64,000 nucleotides of DNA, taken from assembly GCF_000471905.2 (NCBI RefSeq), contig NW_006500351.1:1096533-1160532 (forward strand). Reading direction: 5' to 3'. This DNA is from Amborella trichopoda. Taxonomy: Eukaryota > Streptophyta > Magnoliopsida > Amborellales > Amborellaceae. Every line of letters starts with the position of its first letter. The stretch's first letter is position 1. The position numbers and the translations under genes are program-made. The notes below the pieces were generated by a model. The model did not search any database. It was given only the letters and a program-made list of their open reading frames with translations, and was not told the origin of the DNA. Below, one piece after another: positions 10,553-21,548 of the stretch.

Positions 10553-12360
10553 CTATGCTGAGTCCTCTGAAGTAGCACCACTAATTGAAGAAGAATTTGA
10601 TGAGGATGGACTAGTGCTAATCTCCAGCACCTCTGAATTTTTCACCACAGGTCGTTTTGCCCTTCCCTTGATAATGTCGCTAGCTGCCAGACGGGCAGAA
10701 GATCTTGAGTCAGGGGGAGAAGACTTTGTATTTTCAGGCTTCTTACCAAGGGTGATCTCAGGCACCATCTTCTCTTTGTTCTTCTTAGATTGGGCAGCCT
10801 CTACAGAGGTTGAATGAGCCAATTTCCTAGCTCTGACCTCTTCATAAAGAATCCCAATCGGGACATCACAATGCATTCCCATATCCCCCACCATTTTCTC
10901 AACCCTTGTAAGATGAACATTCTCCTCAACCTCTATCTTATTAACATCTTCAGCAGGATCGATAGACTCTTCAACACCTTCAGCAAGGGATAAGGGCATC
11001 AATGGTGGCCCTAGTTGAGGCACCACTTCAAGTGGTATAGACTCATCAGCTTCAACCAAGGCAAGCGAAGGGTCAAAGAACACCTCATCATCAGAGTTCG
11101 GATTGTCTACAATATCACCATGATGCATTCCTGGAGGGTTTACCGACGCCTCTGGATCAACAACCAAGTCCATATCCAAAGGATTAAAACAAGTTCTCTC
11201 TCTGCTACTCTAACCTTTTGCAGCTGCCAAACGGAAAGGGAGTGGATACATCTTGTTATTCAAAGAGTGCCACATCTGCAACCAAGCCCATTGATGTCAA
11301 TCTCCCAGCTTCAACAGAGAAAAGAAGCAGCAAAGAGCAAGCAATAAAGAGAAATCGGAAAAACTAGCCTTGAGCCATCGTTTTGGGAATTGGAAGTCTA
11401 GGAAGAGGGGAAAGCATGCCACGCTCCCTTCAAACGTAACTCCCAAGGCCCACTTATCTAGAAATGTGGATCCTCTCCCTGACTTCAAGTGATTTTTCTC
11501 ACCGCCATATTCCGGTGATCCCAGAGGACCACCCAAAAATACATGATCCTTAGAGATTATATTGGCATGAAAAGAATTTAAAGATTCAGAATTCAAATTC
11601 AAATCTCGATAATATGGCATTGCCTCCACCATAGTAGGCCAGGAATTACGAAACTTACCAACTGGAACCCACCGTTTCACAATTTTCAAATTTTCAAATT
11701 TTTGATAACGGCCAACAAACCTCCGTCTGTTCCGCTGTTTACTATTCTAGCTAGCCTTCCAAGGCCTGAGTTACAAAAACATGCCAAATTGCTTTCATTC
11801 CTAGAGCATGACGAATAGGAACTTGTTGCCAAGCATAAGGATCTTTTGGAAGGATAAAAGAATTCTCTTTCTTGTTGTTGTCCACCTTCTTACACTTAAG
11901 ACTTCCAATTCAATAAAGATAACAAAATAATCCTTAACTACTTGCAACCTGATTTTCTTGGGAACACCAAAGCCTTGAATTCTCGAAATTTTGACTCTCT
12001 CAAAATGAAAGTCAGAACCCTTAATAGATTCCCAATCAACATCACAATAATCTCCACAAAGATTGGCAATTTTTTAATAATACTAAGATTTCATGCATGA
12101 AGGGGAATACCCCAAAGTTTAATCCAAATTGCTTCTCTTTGAGAGAAAGATTCATGGCTCGATGGATTCCAAGGCACCAGGGACATAAGATTACCTCTAA
12201 TCCTATAGAATCTCTGAGAAAAGGCTTTAGAGACATCCTCTTTTGCTCTCAAAATAAATACTATCTGATTGCTTCCAAGGACTTTCACATATGGAACATA
12301 GTCCAGGCCTCAACCTCTCTTGGCCCAGTCCACCAAGCCAAAAGAATCATTTGTGGGAGG
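10553..12360 (-). pseudogene. LINE ORF1 (DUF4283, gag-like), broken
   Basis: The N-terminal part at about 12288-12080 encodes a DUF4283-like segment, visible as FILRAKEDVSKAF, LMSLVPWNPSSHES and AIWIKLWGIPLHA. The motif W-x-K-L-W-G-I-P-L-H is typical of ORF1 proteins of plant L1 elements, which bind the element RNA. The C-terminal part (11179-10553) is a 208-codon open frame rich in Glu/Asp/Ser with a basic patch (SKKNKEKM, KGRAKRPVV), ending at a TGA at 10553-10555. The middle (11689-11297) is readable in another frame. At least two frame changes and stops separate the parts, so no full protein can be made. Confidence 0.7.
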
Positions 12361-12400
12361 TGAAAAGGATCCTACTACACGAAATTTAGTATCGGTTAAT

Positions 12401-12980
12401 AGACCTTCAACTTCTGCTTGATCCAAATACAGAGAAAGAATGGATCTCAAACCACGAGCTCCATCTCATTCCACAACCTCAACTTCCTTCCATCTCCTAG
12501 TTCCGCAACCAAGGTGAGTAACATTTTCTAATAAAAAGATTTTCAAACCACAAGAGCATGAACTCAAGAGGAAATAGAAAACCAAATGATACGAACTTAG
12601 CTTTAATTAGTTTTATTGCTCCCATGGCAATAGTATCTCCAAAGAGTAATAATTTTGATAAGGAATTATGTGTTGGATGAAATTGTTTACTAAGGCATGC
12701 ATCACAACATTGTTATCATAGATGTTCACCTATATTGAGGGATACCCGACCTTTTAAGGAAAGGGGTCTTTCAAAATTGTGTTATGACCGCATCATAATG
12801 TATCATAAACCAACAACAAAGTTGAAATTAAGTACTTCATAGTCACTAACTATCAAAGGAGTTCTAAAATAGTTTTTACTTGAGTTCATTGGTATTTTCT
12901 AAATTAACTAATGACTTCTGTCACAAATTGGAATAAAGAAGAGAGGGGGGAGGGGGGGGGGGGGGGGAGAGGGACGGGGT
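12401..12980. other. Spacer ending in a long G-run
   Basis: No gene seen. The last part, 12942-12980, is almost pure G with a few A, a strong candidate for G-quadruplex formation and also a likely source of sequencing error. Confidence 0.6.
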
Positions 12981-12990
12981 GATAAGGGGC

Positions 12991-14130
12991 AGCATAACAG
13001 ACGGTTACATGCGATAAAAACGTACCCTGAAGCATTATCCATATCCTAACACTCCCCCTCAAACTCAAAATGCTTTGACACAAAGCAGGTGGAGTTTGAA
13101 CAAAACTAAGTTGTCAAAAACGAGTAGTGATTTTCAGATTGCTTGGACAACAAGTAGAGATTACTTGAAAAATAAGCACAGATTAATTGAACAACAAGAC
13201 AAAAAAGCGGCAGACCTCAAGAACATATGGCCTCAGGAACATTTGGGATCGAGCAACGAAAAACTCGATCAGCAGTAAACAAACAGGCCTTCGAAACATC
13301 CGAGATCGAGTAACGAAAATAAATTCAATCATCTCATAGGATGGAGCAACAGAAAAATCCATCATCCAATAGGATTGAGTAACGAAAAATTCAATCATTA
13401 AACCATAGGTTTTTGGAAAAGACAAGATCGAGTAAACTTAATCATCACATATGATGGAGTAACAAAAAACTCCATCATCCAATAGGATTGAGTAACAAAA
13501 AATTCAATAATCAAACATGATCAAGTAAATGGAAACTTGATCATCAACGAAGATCTAAAATTTTGATCATCAAACAGGATGCACTTTGAAAAGCCAACAT
13601 AAATTAGCGGCAGATCAACACGCACAGTTGGACCTTAGATTCGGAGTTGAGAACAGTAAGATCCAAAATAGATTAGAGAGTCGAAGCACGAATCGGCAGA
13701 GAGACAGATTAGAAAGTCGAAACAAGACGTAATGACAGGTTTGTAAATGGTGTAGATTGATCATTTTTAGAAGCCATTTTCAGAGGTGGATTTAGAGGCG
13801 CGTTTCAAATCCGACTCACCAAGGGTCTGACATCAGAGTGGAGCACGACAGAAATCAATGCCAAATAAAGAGAGGCGCAATCAAATTGAGGGCTTCACCG
13901 ATTTAAAAACCTGGAAACAGGGGTTCGGCACATGTGCGTAGAGGTGCACCATCACTTTTGCAAAGAGGATAATGAAAAATGCTTCAAACAAAATTATTCC
14001 AAAGTGCATTGTGACTTTTTCCAGTAGTATTCAACCATTAAAAAAAGGCAAAGGAACCTATTGACTATTCAAGAGATATTGAATCGATTTAGAAAGGTAA
14101 GCAAGGGAATGAGTAAATAATAGTTTTTAG
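12991..14130 (-). mobile_element. Relic of a small non-autonomous LTR retroelement
   Basis: At 13052 the + strand reads ctccccctcaaactc, the reverse complement of an LTR-element polypurine tract, directly after an LTR-like ...taaca end at 13051. Downstream, 13588-13730 aligns with the inside of the complete small LTR element at 43009-44699, including ttgagaacagtaagatccaa and units with gagtcg. It therefore belongs to a related non-coding Copia-like family in the - orientation. It is broken: only one LTR edge can be placed and there are many changes. No coding capacity is seen. The right edge is approximate. Old, judging by the divergence from the 43-kb copy. Confidence 0.55.
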
Positions 14131-14430
14131 AGAGAGCGAGAGAGAAACAGAGAAAGAATGAGCAAGAACAGGATGAGGTCTTGTGTTCCAACCAGAATAT
14201 CCCCGCTCCAAAATATTTGCCTTCAAGGGAGAGAATATGAATCTGATTTTCTTTGTGGTCAATTCTTCGATGTAAGAGAAACCTAGATCTAAAGATGCAC
14301 GAAAGCTTTTTCAACGAAAATTACCGTTACTGGAACTGAATAGAGCTAATAAACCAAAACCTTGCTCTATTGACCGGTCTATAGAAAAACTGACTGCATT
14401 TGTATAGACTAAGATGACTGCTTTCGTCTC

Positions 14431-14733
14431 TGTTGAATCATCGCTGCAATTTCTAACGCTTCAGGGCACCTTTTTATCCCATGTAATTGTCTATTATGCT
14501 TCATTATGGATACATATCAGTATGGATACGTATCTGTATGGATACATATCTCTTGATAAGATTAGGTGGTGTTTATCCATAACCATTGGTATTTATCTTT
14601 AATTGTTACTGATTGTATATTTGTACAGAGTTTTGTATATTCTTGATTAATCAATAAAGAGAGAGTTCTCTGCAATATTATGAAATAATCTTCTAGGCCT
14701 AAGGCCCAAATATACAGAAATATAGTTTCTACA
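14431..14733 (+). mobile_element. LTR-like fragment in opposite orientation
   Basis: Starts tgttgaatca and contains a 45-bp block (14456-14500, with gcttcagggcac and atgtaattgtc) that is the inverted counterpart of 12991-13035. It ends with gattaatcaataaagagaga, a sequence style typical of plant LTR ends. No primer binding site follows. A fossil; boundaries uncertain. Confidence 0.4.
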
Positions 14734-16605
14734 AGAAACTCTTAATCAACTTCACTTAGAAGATCTAGAAGAAGCGATGAGAATGATTTGCGGAATAACC
14801 AAAGGAATTTTTTATTGGTTTCAAATTGACCATTGATGAACTATGAGTTTTCTTTTGCTACTTTATGAGAATTGTGCCAAAGATATTATGAATATATGGA
14901 CAAAACCTAAGTCACTTAGTGAACCGTCGTTTGTGGTTGGATTAAAGTTCATTCGGGAACATTGCTAAGGCACTCTAATATTTGACACTTGATTTTCCAA
15001 ATATATGTATATAGGACCAATGGATGCTATCTCTTTGCCAGAAGGAGGCCTCGAAAAAGGTTCCTTGGAATTCGGCACCTGAGGGACTCAAAACTTTCAC
15101 AAATAATAGCAAAGTGTTCAAAGTTCCAACTTTTAAAATTTGGGGTCAATCCAATATCATTTGGTACTATTTATTAAAGGTTCTAGGCCGTAGCATACTA
15201 TTTATGTGCTTCGTCGAGTTACTATTTACCACTGGGGAAATTACGGTAAAACAACACAAATATGGTGATTTTTCATAGGATATATCTCTCAATTCTCATG
15301 GAGAAATAGCACGGTTTGTCGATATGATGATCACTGCAAGGGTTTTCCATCAAACATACCTAGGGATTTCTATTTTACACGATGGAGAAAATCTAGAGAG
15401 AAGTTGGACGATTTGAACACTTTCATATATTGCAGGCTAGTGACCTCTGCCGAGCTTTTCAGCAATTTCTCCTAATTCGGGATAAGTTTTGAGATGAAAC
15501 TTAGTTGTACAAACTGTTGACTCGATATTTTCATGTAGATGGCCATGACCCTTTTGAAGATTGATGGTGATTTATGAGATCATTTGCTTCTATTTTTTAT
15601 GATAATACTGGAATCAAGATTCAAACCCCAAAGGAATACTCATAACTCCCTCAATACTACACATTTTTCAATGTGATTTGAGGCAAAATCTCCGATGTTG
15701 GTTGTTTACAAATTCACATGGAAAAAATAATAATAACAAATTGGTAAAAGAGAGATAGAATGTGAAAGAAAAATATAAGGAAATAGGGCAGTTGAAGAAA
15801 ATTTGATACACATCCATAAAAACACCAATCACTCATTCAATTTTTGGAGCTTTTGGATAAAATTTATTACAAAATGCTTCTAAGTTGATTCTCCACACTT
15901 TCTATGAGTAATAATTGATATTTTTTTCAAAACCACCCCTACAAACTTATTGTTTTAGAAAGTGACTAGCTAACAAGTTGATTTTTCACCTATGTATTGT
16001 CTTGAACTTTAAGTATCCACCCTTGTTTCATTCCATCTTAAATAAGGCTCTAACCATGGCCATTTCTTAAGTTAGAAGTTTGGAGTTTGAGTGGTTTAGT
16101 GAGAGAAAGTGCTCTCTAACTTCTAGAGAGAAGAAAGCCTAATGCATGCTAACCCTAGGTTGATTTTATTAACCATAACTTACTTTATGGGAGATAGTTA
16201 AAAAAACCCAAAATAGTCTCCAAAAGCACTTGTAGAGAGGAAACAATCTATACTCTAAAGGCATATTGCAGGCTTAACTGCACCAAAAAAAAAAAGAGAA
16301 AAATTTAGATTTTTGAAAATGGCTTGGGGCTTTACAAGTAGTATTGCCAAGCCCCATTGTGAGGACTTTGACTCCATTCTCACCTAAGAGTAGGGGCCCA
16401 AATCCCCACTGATTTACGACTTTTTTCTTCCCCACGGATTTACCCAAAAAAAAATTTACTACTTTTTTCTCCTCCATTGATTTACCCAAAAAAAAATAAA
16501 AAAGGAAAAGAGAGAATGCCACATTCCATTTCCAGGCTCATATTCCTTGAGGGGATCATATAATTTGGGGTCATAAATTCGCACACACATAAAAGGGCGA
16601 GCAAC
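14734..16605. other. Intergenic stretch, no gene recognised
   Basis: Short frames only. A small tandem duplication of about 46 bp lies at 16408-16500 (gatttacgactttttt then tttactacttttttc, both followed by gatttaccc and an A-run). A related inverted block with gtagatcagtgggg is at 25580-25630. Confidence 0.5.
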
Positions 16606-16983
16606 GTAAAATGTAAAATAAAGTTGTAACCTTAAAATGTAGAATTAAGGTGAACCTCAAAACTCCACCATAAAGAGGTTATTTTAATATTAGAAAACTC
16701 TCTAATTGATCATCATGACATCAAGATGTAGTCTATGAAAATAAAAAATTATTTTGAGTCCCAAATAGAGTGTATCTTGCACCACATTATCTAGACTGTC
16801 TATTTTCATGAATATACTTGATTTGAACTATTTTTTGGAGTTGAAGCTTTTATAATTAGAGATGAAAATAGATTCTTAAGCCATCTAAGAATTTTTTACA
16901 GCAAAAAATTATATTTATGATCAAATTTGAAGGTACGTCTTAACTTGATTGTTTAAGATTGCAACCTTAAACAAACTACATCC
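16606..16983. mobile_element. MITE copy A (palindrome-ended family)
   Basis: About 378 bp. Shares with its neighbours the end motif taagattgcaaccttaaaca, the central tttataattagagatgaaaa and the gatcatcatgacatcaagat block. Its left end is diverged and no 9-bp target duplication is visible. Confidence 0.7.
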
Positions 16984-16993
16984 ATTAGATATT

Positions 16994-17382
16994 GGAAACG
17001 TTTATATAAGGTTGCAACCTTAAACTGTAGAAGTAAAGATGCACCTCAAAAATCTATCGAAAAATGTTGTTTTTACATTGAAAAACCCTCTTATTGATCA
17101 TCTCGACATTGTATGGGTGAATATGAAAAAAAAATACTTTGAGTCCTAGAAATGGTGCATCTTGCAACGTATTATCTAGGTCATCCATTTTCAAGATTTT
17201 CATATGCTTATAGATCTACTTGATTTTAACCATTTTTGGAGTTTAAATTTTATAATTAGATATGAAAATAGAGTTTTAGATAAACCTAAGAATTATTTAC
17301 ACTAAAATTATATGTTATGAAAAATTTAGAGGTGCATCTTAATTGGATTGTTTAAGGTTGCAACCTTATAGAAACCACACCC
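16994..17382. mobile_element. MITE copy B, 389 bp, 9-bp target duplication (reference copy)
   Basis: Flanked by ttagatatt (16985-16993) and ttagatgtt (17383-17391), matching 8 of 9. The left end is gtttataTAAGGTTGCAACCTTA and the right end repeats the same palindrome in TTTAAGGTTGCAACCTTATA followed by gaaaccacaccc. The 14-bp core AAGGTTGCAACCTT is its own reverse complement. No coding frame. A 9-bp duplication points to a Mutator-type transposase supplied in trans. Confidence 0.8.
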
Positions 17383-17521
17383 TTAGATGTTACATCATTG
17401 TTGAGACTAGCTTATATAAACATGTGTCACATGAGAGATTGATCCTATTAGATATTAAAATTGGATCATATTCTCATGTAAGTTAAAAGAACTCATGTTC
17501 TGAAATCATTGCTATAAACAA

Positions 17522-17913
17522 GGGAAAAGTTTATATAGAGTCGAGGCTTTAAACAATCAAATTTGAGCCTACCTCAAAAATTTCACTAGAAGAGGCTATT
17601 TTGATGCCCAAATATCTTCAAATTGATCATCTCGACATCAAGATGCATGAACAAGAGAAAAAATGAATTGCAAGTTATGAAAATAGTGTATTTTGTAACG
17701 CATTTTTGAACCATCAATTTTCAAGATTTTCAAGTTTCCATAGATACATCGATCTACACTATTTTTTAAGCTTTAAATTTTACAAATAAATATGAAACTA
17801 TATTTTAAGGCTATCACAAAGATTTCGAATATTGAAACCACATTTCGTAACACTATTTCAAGGTAGACTCTAATTTGATTTTTTAGAGCCTAGGCTCTAC
17901 ACAAACTGCACCC
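17522..17913. mobile_element. MITE copy C, second subfamily
   Basis: 392 bp flanked by tataaacaa (17513-17521) and attaaacaa (17914-17922), 7 of 9. End palindromes are of the GAGTCGAGGCTTT / AGAGCCTAGGCTCT kind, not the GGTTGCAACC kind. The centre keeps gatcatctcgacatcaagat. Confidence 0.75.
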
Positions 17914-18097
17914 ATTAAACAACCAGTTCTTCTATGAATCTATAGATTGACAAGTAGGCATTAAAATTGCCAATAGCATTTCGACTAGAGTAGGCATTAT
18001 GTGCCAATTATAACACTTATTTGACGAAGTACTATGACACTTTTGGCGTCCATGACTTTTCTAAGGCCTTTGAGATACTATATAGACAACAACAAAA

Positions 18098-18491
18098 GGG
18101 TGCGGTTTCTATAAGGTTGCAATGTTAAACAATCCAATTAAGGCGCACTTCCAAATTTTATCATAATATGTAATTTTGGTAAAAAAACTCTTAAGATTAT
18201 CTCAAAATCTATTTTCATATCTAATTATAAAATTTTAAGCTCCAAAAAAAGGGTTGAAATCAAGTAGATCTATAAATATATGAAAATCTTGAAAATGGAT
18301 GGTCTAAATAATGCATTGCAATATGCATCATTATTGGGACTCAAAATCTTTTTCTTTTCATATTCATACATTTCAATGTCAAGATGATCAATTAGAAGTC
18401 TTTTCAATATTAAAACAACATTTTCCGATGAATTTTTGAGGTGCATCTATAATTCTACATTTTAAGATTGCAACTTTATATAAACTTCTCC
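18098..18491. mobile_element. MITE copy D, opposite orientation to copy B
   Basis: 394 bp, starting gggtgcggtttctataaggt and ending aacttctcc. Flanks acaacaaaa and atagcaaaa match 7 of 9. GGTTGC-type palindromes at both ends, with some decay. Confidence 0.75.
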
Positions 18492-19084
18492 ATAGCAAAA
18501 TATGTTAACCTAATATAGGAGGTTTAAAAGCCACGCAAAATTCATCCAAAATATCACCCCACTTGGGCAGGTCCCCTACCTAAGCAACTGAATTTTTGAA
18601 TTACAATAGAGAAGAGGATCTTGTCTTCTTTTGCAACTTAATGGAATCATCATATTAAGTTACGAGTACCTCTTTGGAGGACCCTACCATCTTTTACCTA
18701 TTTATATTATCCTGCTACATGTCATTGAAAAGACTCAAAATTAAAAAAATATATATATTTTTAAACTTCATGACTAGTCCAAACCATCCAATTTGACATC
18801 TAATCTAATTTGACATCTAATGCATGCCCTATTTTGACGTTTTCAATTAGGTGGTGGTAAAAATATTCATTTCTATACTTTTGTAAAATGTGGGGCGTGG
18901 TAGCTTGGTGTGGCACTTTACCCTTATTGGCAAAACACCACTAGAATGATGTTTTAACATCAAAAATAAGAAAAGAAAAAGTAGCTTGTACTCCGTCGAT
19001 AAATATTGTGGTAGGCGCTTATGATGACTTAAAAGTGACTATTTAGTTTTAAACAAGGGCATGGCCAATTGTGCCTTTGGTCCT
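18492..19084. other. Spacer between MITE D and the Copia element
   Basis: No gene seen. Near 18786-18822 the phrase aatttgacatctaat occurs twice in tandem and also occurs inside the second MITE family (41999-42232, 46423-46674). Confidence 0.5.
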
Positions 19085-19089
19085 TTGGG

Positions 19090-19648
19090 TATTGGATGTT
19101 GTCTTAATTTTCAAGCAACATCATGTTTTTTTAGTTTTGTTTTATTTTTGAGTTTTTTTTTTTAGTTGAGACTCTTAATATTTCATATAGATTAGGATAG
19201 TTACGAAAGTCCATAGGAGAGGATAAAGTGAAGAATTCTATAAAATTAGGAAAGTTGGGCAGGACATATGTGGTTCTTTCTTTTGGGGTTCCTTCTTCCA
19301 TTTAAGTTGTTTGTAGAGAGAGAAACATAAGGAAAAAAGTAGATGGAAACTTGGGGTGTAGAGAGAGAAAAAATTGTAGAGAGAACAATGTTTGATGGGA
19401 GATTGAGCTCTACGTCTCTAGTTCTCTCAAGTATGAGTCTCTTGTAATTTTTCTCTCATGATTAGTAGAAGTTTTTACTTGTGGATGCAGTCACATCTGT
19501 GACGAACCACATAAATTTTGATTTTTTTTCTGTTACTTTTTTCCTGTTTAACTTTTCTTGCTTGTTGTTTGCTTATTGCCTGTTCTATTTTTCTCATGCT
19601 CTATTTGTTAAAATCAACCCATCAGATTTAGAGCTTCCATGCACAACA
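19090..19648 (+). repeat. 5' LTR of the Copia element
   Basis: Ends just before the primer binding site. Matches 24771-25369 through blocks such as gtagatggaaacttgggg, gatgggagattgag and gacgaaccacataaatt. Confidence 0.85.
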
Positions 19649-21548
19649 AGTGGTATCAGAGCCTGGTTTTAGGGTATGGTGGTAAAGATTTCAAATACAA
19701 AGTTTAAGGAGGAGAAGTTTGATGGCAAAAATAATTTTGAAATTTGGCAAATCAATGTCCAGGATTTGCTAGTGCAACAAGGTTTACATAGAGCTTTGAA
19801 AGAAAAGTCGAATAAATGAAATCCATGTTGGATGAGCATGGGCAAGACTTAGATATGGGTCATGAGCACTATTCAATTGTGCTTATCGAACGAAATGTTA
19901 TTTAATATCGTCAATGAAGATTTAATATCAAGTCTTTGGTCGAAATTTGAGAGTTTGTATATGACGAAGTCCCTCACAAATCGAGTGTTCTTTAAGCAAA
20001 AATTATACACCCTGCTGACGAGTAAAGGTACAGATATTGATGAGCACCTAAATCATTTTAATAAAATTATTTGTGAGTTATTTGATATTAGTGTTAAAAT
20101 GGATGATGATGATAAGGCTATAATTTTCTTGTCATCACTCCTGTATTTGCATGAGCATCTTGTCAAAATATTACTTTATGAAAAAGATTTCATAGAGATG
20201 GAGGATGTGACTTCGAATCTTATCTCTAATGATTTAAGGAAGAGACAATGTAATGCTCAGCTACATACAGATGGTTTAGTGGTTAGAGGGAGATCTATTG
20301 AGAGAAATTAAGGTCAAGGCAGGTCTAGATCAAAATCTAAATCAGGAAAAGATAATATTCATTGTTATTACTGCAAGAAAATGGGCATATAAAGAAGGAT
20401 TGTCAAAAACACAAATATCTGAAGTAGCAACATAGTTGATGAAAACTCGGTAAGTGAAACAGATAATATGTTGTTAGTCTCGACAAATTGTGACTACTCT
20501 AAATACTCGTGGGTTCTTGATTAAGGATGATCTTATCATATGTGCCCTCATCGGGCTTGGTTCATGATGGTAGATCAATTTTCATTGGGAATGATGCAGC
20601 TTGCAAGACCATTGCTGATGGAACAGTTACTATCAAGATGTGTGATGGAGTCGTGAGAACCTCGACTGTTGTTAGACATGTTCCAGATCTGAAGAAGAAT
20701 CTTATCTCCTTGGGTGCCTTAGACTTCAATGGCTATAAATATGTTGGAGAAGGTAGAGTTCTAACAGTTCTAAAGGGTGCTCTGATTGTGATGAAAGGCA
20801 AGAAGATTAGACGGAATTTATATGTGTTTCTTAGGAATACTGCCACAGATAGAGTAGTAGTTTCTGTATTTAATAACGGTGATTTTGACTTGACTTAGTT
20901 GTGGCATATGCGGTTGAGTCACATGAGTGAGAGAGCTTTGGCAAAACTTAGCAAATATCAATTGATCAATGGCATGAAGAAGAGTAAGTTGGACTTCTAT
21001 GAGCATTGTGTCTATGGTAAGCAGTGTAGGGTGCAAATTCTCATGTTAGAACATACCACAAAATGCATTTTTAATTATATTCATTCAAATGTATGAGGCA
21101 TTGCTTTGGTTGTCTCAAAAGATGGATCTCTATACTTTGTTTCCTTCATAGATGATTTCTCAAAGAATGTGTGGATTTGTACATTAAAGGAAAAGACATA
21201 TGTATTTAACACACTCAAACATTAAAAAACTATGGTCGAAAGAAAGACTGGAAAAAAGGTCAAGTGCTTGAGGACTGATAATGGTAGAGAGTACGCTTCA
21301 GCAGATTTATAAATTTTTGCAAAAGCGAAAGAATTGTTCGTCACTTCACCACTCTGAAGGCGCTGCAACATAATGGAGTTATTGAGCGCATGAACTTGAC
21401 ACTTCTTGAAAAAGCCCACAACATGTTGAGTAATGTTGATTTGTCAAAGGACTTTTGGGCAGAGGTAGTCAATACAGTGTGTTACCCCGTCAACAGCTCA
21501 CCATCAATAATATTCGACTACAAAACACCACAAGAGATATGTTCTGAT

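Larger units (their letters stand above)
8443..12400 (-). mobile_element. Decayed L1-type LINE, 3' part missing
   Basis: Read on the - strand, the order is DUF4283-type ORF1 (about 12360-10553), endonuclease (from 10472), linker, then the start of reverse transcriptase, ending abruptly near 8443. This is the order of plant L1-like retrotransposons. The catalytic half of the RT, the RNase H and the poly(A) tail are absent, so the loss is at the 3' end, unlike normal 5' truncation at insertion. Several stops and frameshifts interrupt both ORFs. The 5' edge near 12400 is approximate, and no target duplication could be found. Confidence 0.85.

Noticed and set aside
10539-10817. 92-codon + strand frame
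   Set aside because: Antisense of the acidic C-terminal part of LINE ORF1.
12942-12980. Telomere or structured RNA at the G-run
   Set aside because: Simple poly-G with A interruptions; no telomere-type unit.
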